From Nitrososphaeria archaeon (lineage in GTDB: Archaea > Thermoproteota > Nitrososphaeria > Geothermarchaeales > JDFR-13): 13,979 nt of DNA. The notes beneath the pieces were generated by a model, which saw only the letters and a list, made by a program, of their open reading frames with translations, had not been told where the DNA came from and did not search any database. This document shows, piece after piece, positions 1 through 6,512 of this stretch. Position numbers and translations under genes: made by a program. The number at the start of each line of letters is the position of its first letter. Positions within the stretch are counted from its first letter, which is position 1. The stretch is taken from positions 1-13,979 of the forward strand of contig JALTNJ010000164.1 of assembly GCA_027000765.1 (NCBI GenBank). Reading direction: 5' to 3'.

Positions 1-1
1 A

Positions 2-829
2 TTGAACGCTGTAATAAAGGTGGATGATTCCGAGGCTATAGTGTCTACAGATGGGTATGCAGAACAAGTCGTTTCCCGAGATGTTGTCGGAGAGATGACT
101 CTTGTAGTGTCCGGCGTATCATTTACAGATCCACTATTCAATACAAGTCTAAATATGTATAGCTCCAATATCAGTAGTATCTCAATAATCTGGGATATGA
201 TCATGTTTGAAGTCGTTGAGCCCACATCTGGGTCTCGATATCCAATAAATACGGAGGTTACGATAGTAGTTAAGGGATGGTACGCCTATGATAATACTTC
301 ATTCAATGGAGTTGTGGAGATGAATGGCCAGGAGAAATCAGCTGAAGATGGTATCCTCAATTTTATCGTCTCAGAGGGTTCGGTTGGATTATTTAATTAC
401 ACGGTATCTAATGTTGTGGATGACTTGTATGGCATTACAAAGTATACCCCTGTATCAATATCATTGATTTTTGATAAGGTAGGCTTAGATGCGAACATAA
501 CGTATATAGAGGAAAAAGACATTTTCAAGGTAGATATATCCACATTCTTCATATACGATGAGTCACCTGTGTATGATGCAGTTGTCTTTGTTAATGGATC
601 AACTGCTAACGTGACATCTCCAGGCCGATATTCCGCTGTACTGCCATCAAAAGGAGGAAGCCAAGTTATTGAAGTCACTGTTGAATTCAACGACTATCCA
701 AAGGTTTCAAGGCAGTTTAACGTAGAGGCACCGGAGAAAATAAGTTTTCCAATTGAGTTGATTGGGCTATTAGTCGGCGTCGTAGCCGTCATACTTATAT
801 TCGTGGTTATAAGGAGGATTAAGAGATAA
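2..829 (+). CDS. C-terminal part of a membrane-anchored, Ig-like surface protein (partial at 5' end)
   Basis: The reading frame is open from the first bases of the window, so the TTG at position 2 is probably an internal Leu and the protein begins upstream. The visible 275 residues are rich in beta-forming and Thr/Ser/Asn residues. They carry seven N-X-S/T sequons (about residues 47, 56, 98, 132, 165, 198, 203), as expected for an exported archaeal glycoprotein. Two stretches resemble each other: one starting near AYDNTSFNGVVEMNG (residue 95) and one near IYDESPVYDAVVFVNG (residue 184). They look like tandem Ig/carboxypeptidase-regulatory-like modules. Residues about 249-270 form one hydrophobic helix followed by the basic tail RRIKR, which fits an outside-facing protein held by a C-terminal anchor. 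The partner or ligand is unknown. It could be an S-layer-associated protein or the end of a binding protein or protease. It ends 171 bases before the oxidoreductase operon and probably has its own promoter. Confidence 0.7.
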   Translation: MNAVIKVDDSEAIVSTDGYAEQVVSRDVVGEMTLVVSGVSFTDPLFNTSLNMYSSNISSISIIWDMIMFEVVEPTSGSRYPINTEVTIVVKGWYAYDNTSFNGVVEMNGQEKSAEDGILNFIVSEGSVGLFNYTVSNVVDDLYGITKYTPVSISLIFDKVGLDANITYIEEKDIFKVDISTFFIYDESPVYDAVVFVNGSTANVTSPGRYSAVLPSKGGSQVIEVTVEFNDYPKVSRQFNVEAPEKISFPIELIGLLVGVVAVILIFVVIRRIKR

Positions 830-919
830 TAATTAGGGTAATAGGTGATGACAGGGGGCTTATATTATATTCAGATAAATATAGGCAAAGAATATGCGTA
901 TATTACACCTCCGCAAATA

Positions 920-936
920 AAATGTTTATATTTTTA
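920..936 (+). promoter_or_regulatory. Probable TATA/BRE promoter of the oxidoreductase operon
   Basis: An AT-rich element, TTTATATTTTTA (925-936), is preceded by purine-rich sequence that could serve as a BRE. It would place transcription start near 955-962. The leader would be about 40 bases and would contain the strong SD site AGGAGG at 987-992, 8 bases before the ATG at 1001. The placement comes from archaeal promoter spacing and no start site is known. Confidence 0.5.
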
Positions 937-1000
937 AGTAAGATTGTTGTAATGATTAAATCTTAATCGTCTATTTTAATGTAAATAGGAGGCGACTGGG

Positions 1001-1546
1001 ATGATTGAGGTAAGGTGGCATGGTCGTGGTGGGCAAGGAACTGTAACCAGTAGTCAGCTGCTGGCTAATGCAGCTATATACGAGGGGAAATATGCTATCC
1101 ATATCCCTGAGTTTGGACCTGAGAGGCGTGGCGCCCCAGTGCGTAGCTATACAAGGATATCCGATGAGGCCATAGAAATCAGGTATGGAGTGATAAACCC
1201 CGATATAGTGGTGGTTATAGACCCAACGCTACTGGCGTATAAGGATATTATATTAGCTGGGTTGAAGGATGATAGTATAATTATATTCAACCATATAGAT
1301 CCGTCTAATGCCAAGCCCTTAGACGGATATGAATCCTATGCCGTCGATGCATATCATATTGCTATGGAGGTAATTGGACGGCCTATATATAATACAGCGA
1401 TGATAGGTGCGCTTGTAGGGGCCACAGGTATTGTGAAGCTTAAGTCGCTGGAAGAGGCTGTGAAGAAAAGGTTTAGTGGTGTATTAGCGGATATTAATAT
1501 TAAAGCTGTTAGAAGAGGGGCTAAAGAGGTGATTAAGGTTGAGTAG
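1001..1546 (+). CDS. porG: Pyruvate-type 2-oxoacid:ferredoxin oxidoreductase, gamma subunit
   Basis: This is the gamma subunit of the four-subunit archaeal enzyme that oxidises a 2-oxoacid with coenzyme A to acyl-CoA and CO2 and reduces ferredoxin in the cytoplasm. At 181 residues it is of usual length. The family signature GRGGQG lies at residues 8-13, and the conserved segment PEFGPERRGAPV at 36-47. The rest is a Rossmann-like fold (strand VVVIDP near residue 70). The ATG at 1001 is fixed by AGGAGG 8 bases upstream. It is the first gene of the gamma-delta-alpha-beta operon and overlaps the delta start by 8 bases. Substrate specificity cannot be read from this subunit. The pyruvate assignment rests on the alpha subunit, and a branched-chain (VOR) or other 2-oxoacid enzyme remains possible. 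Confidence 0.9.
   Translation: MIEVRWHGRGGQGTVTSSQLLANAAIYEGKYAIHIPEFGPERRGAPVRSYTRISDEAIEIRYGVINPDIVVVIDPTLLAYKDIILAGLKDDSIIIFNHIDPSNAKPLDGYESYAVDAYHIAMEVIGRPIYNTAMIGALVGATGIVKLKSLEEAVKKRFSGVLADINIKAVRRGAKEVIKVE
1526..1532 (+). promoter_or_regulatory. SD site deciding the TTG start of the delta subunit
   Basis: GAGGTGA lies inside the end of the gamma gene, 6 bases before the TTG at 1539. It is a full match to the archaeal anti-SD core and supports the TTG start, which overlaps the gamma stop codon region by 8 bases. This points to translational coupling. Confidence 0.65.
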
Positions 1547-1829
1547 TTGGCCAAATAAATGGGAGGAACTGCCAATTGGTGGAGTGGTAGATAAACCTGG
1601 TAATTCGCTTGAGGTTAAGACTGGTAGCTGGAGGGCTCTAAAACCGGTTATTGATCTAGATAAATGTATTAAATGCCTCTTATGCTGGGTATATTGCCCT
1701 GATAATGCCATTATTAGGAGAGACGATGATTATGTAGAGGTTGATTATGAATATTGTAAGGGATGTGGTATATGCGCCCATGAATGCCCCACTAAGGCTA
1801 TCGATATGGTTGAAGAGGGAGGTGAGTAA
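1539..1829 (+). CDS. porD: 2-oxoacid:ferredoxin oxidoreductase, delta subunit (2x[4Fe-4S] ferredoxin-like)
   Basis: This small 96-residue subunit carries electrons from the catalytic core to external ferredoxin. It contains two classical [4Fe-4S] motifs: Cys43, 46, 49 and 53 (CxxCxxCxxxCP) and Cys73, 76, 79 and 83. The second reads CKGCGICAHECP. All eight ligands are present. The N-terminal 40 residues (SSWPNKWEELPIGG...) match the usual delta-subunit lead-in. The start is a TTG that overlaps the gamma gene by 8 bases and is backed by GAGGTGA. The gene ends 2 bases before the alpha start. The sequence match to the family is clear, and specificity (pyruvate or another 2-oxoacid) follows the alpha subunit. 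Confidence 0.92.
   Translation: MSSWPNKWEELPIGGVVDKPGNSLEVKTGSWRALKPVIDLDKCIKCLLCWVYCPDNAIIRRDDDYVEVDYEYCKGCGICAHECPTKAIDMVEEGGE
1818..1825 (+). promoter_or_regulatory. SD site deciding the TTG start of the alpha subunit
   Basis: GGAGGTGA sits in the last codons of the delta gene, 6 bases before the TTG at 1832. It is a long, near-perfect SD, and it supports that TTG as the true start of the alpha gene. Confidence 0.65.
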
Positions 1830-1831
1830 TA

Positions 1832-3010
1832 TTGAATACTACTAATAAGCAGGTTAGGCTAGGTTTGAATGGGGATGAGGCGGTTGCATACGCTGCTTAT
1901 CATGCTGATGTGGATGTTATATCTGCGTATCCAATTACTCCTCAGACGATTATAGTGGAAAGGCTGAGCGAGTTTGTATATAATGGAGAGTTGGACGCGG
2001 AATTTATCGCGGTGGAGTCTGAACATAGTGCCTTATCCGCCGCTGTAGGGGCATCACTAGCTGGTGCAAGGACGTTCACAGCCACAGCTAGTCAAGGACT
2101 TGCCCTAATGTATGAAATATTATATATTGCATCTAGCCTCCGAACATCTATTGTAATGGCCTTGGGAAACAGGGCGTTCTCTGCACCAATAAATATTCAT
2201 TGTAGTCATGACGATGCATATGCCGCTAGGGACGCAGGCTGGATACAGTTTTTCGCTGAGAATGTTCAAGAGGCATATGACCTTACTCTCATAGCATTTA
2301 AAGTCTCTGAGGATAAGAAGGTACTATTTCCATCAATTGTCAATCTAGATGGCTTTATTCTGACTCATAGTGTTGAGCCGCTTAACATATTTGAGGATAA
2401 GCAGGTTATTAAGGAGTTCTTACCCGATAGGGAGGCTGTGAACAAGATCGATCCCTCTAGCCCGATTACATACGGGCCTCTAGCCTTACCTGATTATTAT
2501 ATGGAGATTAAGAAGCAGCAGGCTGAAGCCTTTAAATCAACTTCAATACGTATTAAGGAGATATTCGGTGAATATGAAGAGTTTTCTGGTAGAAGCTACT
2601 CCCCTTTAAAGAAATTGTATGTTGATGATGCCGATATAGTGTTTGTCGTACTAGGCTCTACCGCAGGCACGATGAGGACCATGGTTAAGAGATGGAGGGA
2701 GAATGGTGAAAAAGTGGGTGTATTAAGCCTCACTCTATACCGTCCTTTCCCATCGAGGGAAGTGGCGGAGGTATTGAAGGATGTGGATACTGTGGTGGTG
2801 ATGGATAGAAGCTACAGCTTTGGCAGTCCAGGGGGCCAGTTATATATGGATGTAGCCGCGGCTTTGAACAAATATGGAAAATATAACCGTCTTGTTAACG
2901 CGATATATGGATTAGGTGGTAGAGACTTCACTCCTGAGATGGCCGAGGATATGTTAAATGCTTCTAAAGACCCAAGTATTAGGGAGATATGGGTTGGAGT
3001 AAGGGGATGA
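1832..3010 (+). CDS. porA: Pyruvate-type 2-oxoacid:ferredoxin oxidoreductase, alpha subunit
   Basis: At 392 residues this is typical for PorA of four-subunit enzymes. It holds the pyrimidine-binding half of the thiamine diphosphate site and part of the substrate pocket. The hallmark YPITPQT is at residues 33-39. The conserved ESEHSAL (62-68) includes a Glu that in this family contacts the cofactor's pyrimidine ring. Arg114 in LGNRAFSAPINIH matches the family position that binds the substrate carboxylate, and the NRxxSAPINI form favours pyruvate. The C-terminal part, from about residue 260, is the transketolase-C-like domain (VFVVLGSTAGT, SPGGQLYMDVAAAL). The start is a TTG with a strong SD, 2 bases after the delta stop. 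A 2-ketoisovalerate enzyme is the main alternative. The fold assignment is firm and the substrate is likely but unproven. Confidence 0.9.
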   Translation: MNTTNKQVRLGLNGDEAVAYAAYHADVDVISAYPITPQTIIVERLSEFVYNGELDAEFIAVESEHSALSAAVGASLAGARTFTATASQGLALMYEILYIASSLRTSIVMALGNRAFSAPINIHCSHDDAYAARDAGWIQFFAENVQEAYDLTLIAFKVSEDKKVLFPSIVNLDGFILTHSVEPLNIFEDKQVIKEFLPDREAVNKIDPSSPITYGPLALPDYYMEIKKQQAEAFKSTSIRIKEIFGEYEEFSGRSYSPLKKLYVDDADIVFVVLGSTAGTMRTMVKRWRENGEKVGVLSLTLYRPFPSREVAEVLKDVDTVVVMDRSYSFGSPGGQLYMDVAAALNKYGKYNRLVNAIYGLGGRDFTPEMAEDMLNASKDPSIREIWVGVRG

Positions 3011-3016
3011 TGAAAG

Positions 3017-3964
3017 ATGAGTAGGATTAGAAGATTAAATGAGATACCTAGGAAAGAGCTCTTCACATCTGGACATAGTTTATGTGCTGGATGTGGGATT
3101 CCTCCGATGGTTAAGATGGCTCTTAAAGCTATTGAGGGAGATAAGGTAGTAGTAAATGCAACTTGCTGTCTAGAGGTGGCTACAACACTATATCCACATA
3201 CGTCTTGGCTGGTTCCATGGGTACATAATGCTTTTGAAAACGCCGCTGCAACAGCTTCTGGAATCGAGTCTGCTATGAAGGTCCTTCTGCGTAAGAGGGA
3301 TGGGAAGAAATATAAGATTATTGTATTCGGTGGAGACGGTGGAACATTTGATATTGGTCTACAGTCGCTGAGCGGTGCACTTGAAAGAGGGCATAATTTT
3401 CTATATGTATGCTATGACAACGAGGCCTATATGAACACTGGGATACAGAGGAGCGGAGGAACTCCCTTAGGTGCAGCTACTACAACGAGTCCAGCGGGTC
3501 GTGTTATACCTGGTAAACCTGAGAATAAGAAGAATCTAATGGATATAGTTATAGCTCATAGAGTGTCTTATGCAGCTACTATAAACCCTGCTTATCCAAC
3601 TGATATGTGGAATAAATTTGCAAAGGCATCTGATCTTTTAGATAAAAATGAGGGTCCAATATTCTTCCATTACTATAGTCCCTGTCCAGTTGGCTGGAGG
3701 ATGGACACAGCCCTAAGTATTGAGGCTGCTAGGCTCGCAGTTCAAACAAGATTATGGCCGGTGTATGAGGTTGACCATGGGAAGATAATTATAAACATTA
3801 AGGTTAACAAGCCGAAGCCGATTGAAGAATATCTTAAGATCCAGGGCAGGTTCAGGCATCTTCTTAAGCCAGAGAATAGGGGAGTAGTTGAGAGGTTAAA
3901 AAAATATATAGACAATAACTGGAATCGGTTGTTGAAGCTGGCTGAGCTTGACTCTATTTACTGA
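3017..3964 (+). CDS. porB: Pyruvate-type 2-oxoacid:ferredoxin oxidoreductase, beta subunit
   Basis: The 315-residue beta subunit binds the diphosphate of thiamine diphosphate through Mg2+ and carries one [4Fe-4S] cluster. The cofactor motif is GGDGGTFDIG (105-114), followed by CYDNEAYMNTG (132-142), the usual PorB form. Likely cluster ligands are Cys23 and Cys26 (SLCAGCG), Cys51 (TCCLEV) and Cys223 (SPCPVGW). All are present. The ATG lies 6 bases after the alpha stop with a weaker SD (around GGGGATGA, 3003-3010) than the upstream genes. It is the last gene of the operon and ends 6 bases from the convergent nitroreductase. Together with gamma, delta and alpha it gives a complete enzyme with no missing cofactor residue that I can see. 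Confidence 0.92.
   Translation: MSRIRRLNEIPRKELFTSGHSLCAGCGIPPMVKMALKAIEGDKVVVNATCCLEVATTLYPHTSWLVPWVHNAFENAAATASGIESAMKVLLRKRDGKKYKIIVFGGDGGTFDIGLQSLSGALERGHNFLYVCYDNEAYMNTGIQRSGGTPLGAATTTSPAGRVIPGKPENKKNLMDIVIAHRVSYAATINPAYPTDMWNKFAKASDLLDKNEGPIFFHYYSPCPVGWRMDTALSIEAARLAVQTRLWPVYEVDHGKIIINIKVNKPKPIEEYLKIQGRFRHLLKPENRGVVERLKKYIDNNWNRLLKLAELDSIY
3898..3904 (-). terminator. U-run terminator candidate for the nitroreductase gene
   Basis: A run of seven A on the plus strand (T7 on the minus strand) lies 67-73 bases beyond the nitroreductase stop, inside the 3' end of the beta-subunit gene. Archaeal termination depends mainly on U-rich runs, so this is the first good candidate for transcripts of the minus-strand gene. 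Confidence 0.35.
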
Positions 3965-3970
3965 TAGGCG

Positions 3971-4801
3971 TTATAGCAATCCTAATCCTTTTTTCTTATA
4001 TCCAATTGGATAAATCAGTATCACGAACTCCGTCTCTGTATCTAATTCCAACAACTTATTTAGGGGGTCATCTTCGAATGCGCCTATTGCACATGTACCT
4101 AACCCCATTGCAGTAGCTACTAGATACATATTCATACCTACATGGCCAATGTCTAGTAACGCGTATCTATATGATCTAAAGCCGTATTTTGAAGCCGTTC
4201 TATTGTATACCATGGTTATCACTATGTTTACAGGGGCGTCCCTAACATGCTCTTGTTCAAGACAATAGTCATATAACTCTCTGTTGAACTCGCCCTCCTT
4301 CAAGAGAACAAGCTTATGTTCACCCGCATCATAGTGGTATATTCCCTTTTCAAGACCATCCACCCTATCTACCACTACATATGTTTCAATAGGCTGTAAC
4401 GCGCCTGCTGAAGGGAACATTCTAAGGGGATATCCATGTTTATCTCCCTTTACACCTACAGTATAGTATAAGAAGGTGGATAGCACATCGATTGTCAAGC
4501 CTTTCTTACTAAAATCCCTGATAGACTTCCTCTCCTCTAAGGCCCTCGCTAACGGCATATCCATAAGCTTTGGATCGGGCTTAGGTAGGGATATTTCCTT
4601 ACCCTCCATTTTCTTCAATAGACTAGGTCTCGTCCTCCTCCCATACGGCTTTGGCCATCTGAATCCTGGATATATCTTGGAGAATTCGTGATAACAGAGC
4701 CCTGGGTCCTCCTCAATTTTCTTGAGTATCTTAAGCACCTCGCTTCTTTCTTCTTCATCTAGTCTCATGAGAAAATCCTTTACCCCATCATCTCCACTCA
4801 T
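3971..4801 (-). CDS. SagB-type nitroreductase-family flavoprotein (FMN oxidoreductase)
   Basis: The 276-residue protein belongs to the FMN-binding nitroreductase fold and resembles the SagB/thiazole-oxidase branch. The N-terminal segment holds the YHEFSK-type motif (residues 37-42) common in that branch. The FMN-binding core has ERKSIRDFS (90-98) for phosphate contacts, PSAGALQPIETYVVV (130-144), YRYALLDIGHVGMNMYL (211-227) and MGLGTCAIGAF (232-242), ending with IYPIG. In bacteria SagB enzymes oxidise azolines made by YcaO proteins, but no YcaO or precursor gene is visible here, so the substrate is unknown. Stand-alone members are known in archaea. The ATG at 4801 is supported by AGGTGAT (4810-4816, minus strand), 8 bases away. 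It converges on the oxidoreductase operon with a 6-base gap and is divergent from the next gene. Confidence 0.82.
   Translation of the reverse strand: MSGDDGVKDFLMRLDEEERSEVLKILKKIEEDPGLCYHEFSKIYPGFRWPKPYGRRTRPSLLKKMEGKEISLPKPDPKLMDMPLARALEERKSIRDFSKKGLTIDVLSTFLYYTVGVKGDKHGYPLRMFPSAGALQPIETYVVVDRVDGLEKGIYHYDAGEHKLVLLKEGEFNRELYDYCLEQEHVRDAPVNIVITMVYNRTASKYGFRSYRYALLDIGHVGMNMYLVATAMGLGTCAIGAFEDDPLNKLLELDTETEFVILIYPIGYKKKGLGLL
3989..3997 (+). terminator. U-run terminator candidate for the oxidoreductase operon
   Basis: TTTTTTCTT (T6 at 3989-3994) begins 25 bases after the beta-subunit stop, within the Lys-rich C-terminal codons of the opposing nitroreductase. No stem is evident, which is usual for archaeal U-run termination. 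Confidence 0.4.
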
Positions 4802-5035
4802 TTCACAGGATCACCTTTCCTAAGAGTCATTGTTGTATAATAAATAATAGCGTTAGTAGTAGATAATTTAAGTGATTTTCCAGAAGGCTAAAAAAACCAC
4901 TGATATGATGAAATACTTATATAAAGAGTCTTTAAATAAAAAATACTACAAATATAGTCTAGGGTTGACACAGTTATCTAAAGTATAACGAATATTTTAC
5001 ATTCGTTGCGATGGATATCAAGGGTGGTTGTGAAT
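4802..5035. promoter_or_regulatory. Divergent promoter region, nitroreductase / geranylgeranyl reductase
   Basis: This very AT-rich intergenic stretch lies between divergent genes. For the minus-strand gene, a TATA-like CTTAAATTA (plus-strand 4864-4872) would start transcription near 4840, ahead of the SD at 4810-4816. For the plus-strand gene, candidates are TTATATAA (4917-4924) and TTTAAATA (4931-4938). A closer one, AATATTTTAC (4991-5000), would give a very short leader. I see no ORF, tRNA or convincing hairpin in it. Which TATA is used cannot be decided by eye. Confidence 0.4.
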
Positions 5036-6439
5036 ATGAATTCACATGATGTGGTAATAGTTGGCGCTGGGACAGCTGGCTTATCACTTGCCTATCTACT
5101 TACATCTAAGGATGTGGATACTGCCGTTATCGATATTAAACCCAAGAATCTAATTGGCGATAAGATATGTGGCGACGCTATAGCAGGACATCACTTTGTA
5201 GAGACTGGCCTACCCCGTCCAGAGGGTGATGCTATTAGGATTAAAGTAGATGGAATTTACCTATATGGAAGAAGTCTTGACTATAAGGTCAAGATTGTCA
5301 GTAGCTACGGTGGATATGTAGTTGATAGGCATAAATATGGGCAGCAGTTACTTGAGAAGGTTCTTGACAAAGGCGCTACCCTATATGATGGGTACCAGGC
5401 TCAAGATCTTATCATAGAGGATGATTATGCCAAGGGTGTTAAAATAAAGAAACAGGGGTCTGATGAAATTAGGGATGTGAGGGGGAAGATTATTGTAGAT
5501 GCCTCTGGATATACTGCATCGCTACTGATGAGGACTCCAGATAAGTGGATGATAGAGAAGGAGATTGAGAAAAGGGATATCATTCCCGCGTATAGGGAGG
5601 TCGTGAAGCTTGAGAAGCCTATATGGGATACTGAAAATCTACATTTGCATTTTTATAGTAAATATGCTCCTGGAGGTTATGTATGGCTATTTCCCTGGTC
5701 GGAGGATGGATACTATCTTAACTTTGGGAATGGAATTATAGGCGGTGTAAAGCTGCCGAAGCCAAAGAAACTCCTATATATGTATGCTGAGGAAGTGCTT
5801 CCAGACCTGCTTAGGAATAGGAAAGTCATTAAGGGAGGCCAATGGGTGATTCCAAATCGCCGGCCTAGACATATATTTGTGGGCAATGGATTCCTAGCTG
5901 TGGGAGACGCCGCCATAATGATCGACCCCGCCACTGCAGAGGGAATAGGATACGGGATGTACGGGGCTTACCAGGCTAGTGGAGTTATTATAGAGTCCCT
6001 TGAAGCCGATGACTATAGTAGAGAGTCTCTATGGAGGTATCAGAAGGCTTATATGAGTGGTCCATATGGCCTAAGACAGGCGAGGCTAGATGTATTTAGA
6101 ATATTGTTGCAGGCCCATTCTGATCTGGATATAGAGTTTGTGGTTAAGACCAAGCTACTAACCTCAGAGGAATTGGCGCGTGCCCGGGACGAAGATGATT
6201 TCATGAGTTCCTTCAGCAAGTTCATAAAAGCATCTAAAACAATACTCTATGGTAAGCACAGGCTCCTGAAGAATCTAATATATGCAATCAATAAGATGAA
6301 GGAGGTCAAGAAGCTCTATCTAGCGTATCCAGAGGCCCCAGATGATGTTGGTGAGTGGATTAAGAAGGAGGAAGCATTGTTTAGAGAGGTAAAAGATAGA
6401 CTAGGAATATATATCCCACCCGAAGTAAAGAAGATGTAG
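5036..6439 (+). CDS. Geranylgeranyl reductase family flavoprotein
   Basis: This FAD-dependent oxidoreductase family saturates double bonds of isoprenoid chains, in archaea chiefly those of membrane lipids. The N-terminal Rossmann motif is VIVGAGTAGLS (G10, G12, G15), followed by KICGDA (43-48), a family hallmark. GGYVWLFP (213-220) is followed ten residues later by GNG, fitting the family's YxWxFP-x(n)-GxG substrate motif. GFLAVGDAA (285-293) closes the FAD site. I start it at the ATG at 5036 (467 residues), which has GGTGGT 7 bases upstream. An in-frame TTG at 5006 would add ten residues with no good SD. The C-terminal 120 residues, rich in Lys/Arg and aromatic residues, may contact the membrane. 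Digeranylgeranylglycerophospholipid reductase is the likeliest role, but archaea often have several paralogues with other substrates. Confidence 0.82.
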   Translation: MNSHDVVIVGAGTAGLSLAYLLTSKDVDTAVIDIKPKNLIGDKICGDAIAGHHFVETGLPRPEGDAIRIKVDGIYLYGRSLDYKVKIVSSYGGYVVDRHKYGQQLLEKVLDKGATLYDGYQAQDLIIEDDYAKGVKIKKQGSDEIRDVRGKIIVDASGYTASLLMRTPDKWMIEKEIEKRDIIPAYREVVKLEKPIWDTENLHLHFYSKYAPGGYVWLFPWSEDGYYLNFGNGIIGGVKLPKPKKLLYMYAEEVLPDLLRNRKVIKGGQWVIPNRRPRHIFVGNGFLAVGDAAIMIDPATAEGIGYGMYGAYQASGVIIESLEADDYSRESLWRYQKAYMSGPYGLRQARLDVFRILLQAHSDLDIEFVVKTKLLTSEELARARDEDDFMSSFSKFIKASKTILYGKHRLLKNLIYAINKMKEVKKLYLAYPEAPDDVGEWIKKEEALFREVKDRLGIYIPPEVKKM

Positions 6440-6455
6440 AGGCCATTACACTAAC

Positions 6456-6473
6456 GTTAAAAATCATTTTTTT
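6456..6473 (+). promoter_or_regulatory. Combined promoter / U-run terminator patch before the S9 peptidase
   Basis: Within the 73-base gap after the reductase, TTAAAAAT (about 6457-6464) is TATA-like and would start transcription near 6487. T7 at 6467-6473 could end the upstream transcript. The peptidase may therefore be transcribed on its own. This is a positional judgement only. Confidence 0.3.
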
Positions 6474-6512
6474 AGACCATGGAATACTAGATATTATTTT
6501 AGGTGTATTCTC

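Noticed and set aside
845..851. GTGATGA, a possible box C of a C/D-box guide RNA
   Set aside because: No CTGA box D follows within the usual 20-70 bases.
3971..4801. Azoline peptide (SagB) biosynthetic cluster
   Set aside because: No YcaO, SagC or precursor-like gene is in the window, so only the orphan enzyme can be supported.
4905..4911. ATGATGA, a possible box C upstream of the geranylgeranyl reductase
   Set aside because: No CTGA follows in the next 60 bases, and the region fits AT-rich promoter sequence.
2777..5123. A 16-base direct repeat AAGGATGTGGATACTG at 2777-2792 and 5108-5123
   Set aside because: Both copies lie in coding sequence and encode the same short KDVDT stretch. No surrounding similarity, so chance or codon bias explains it.
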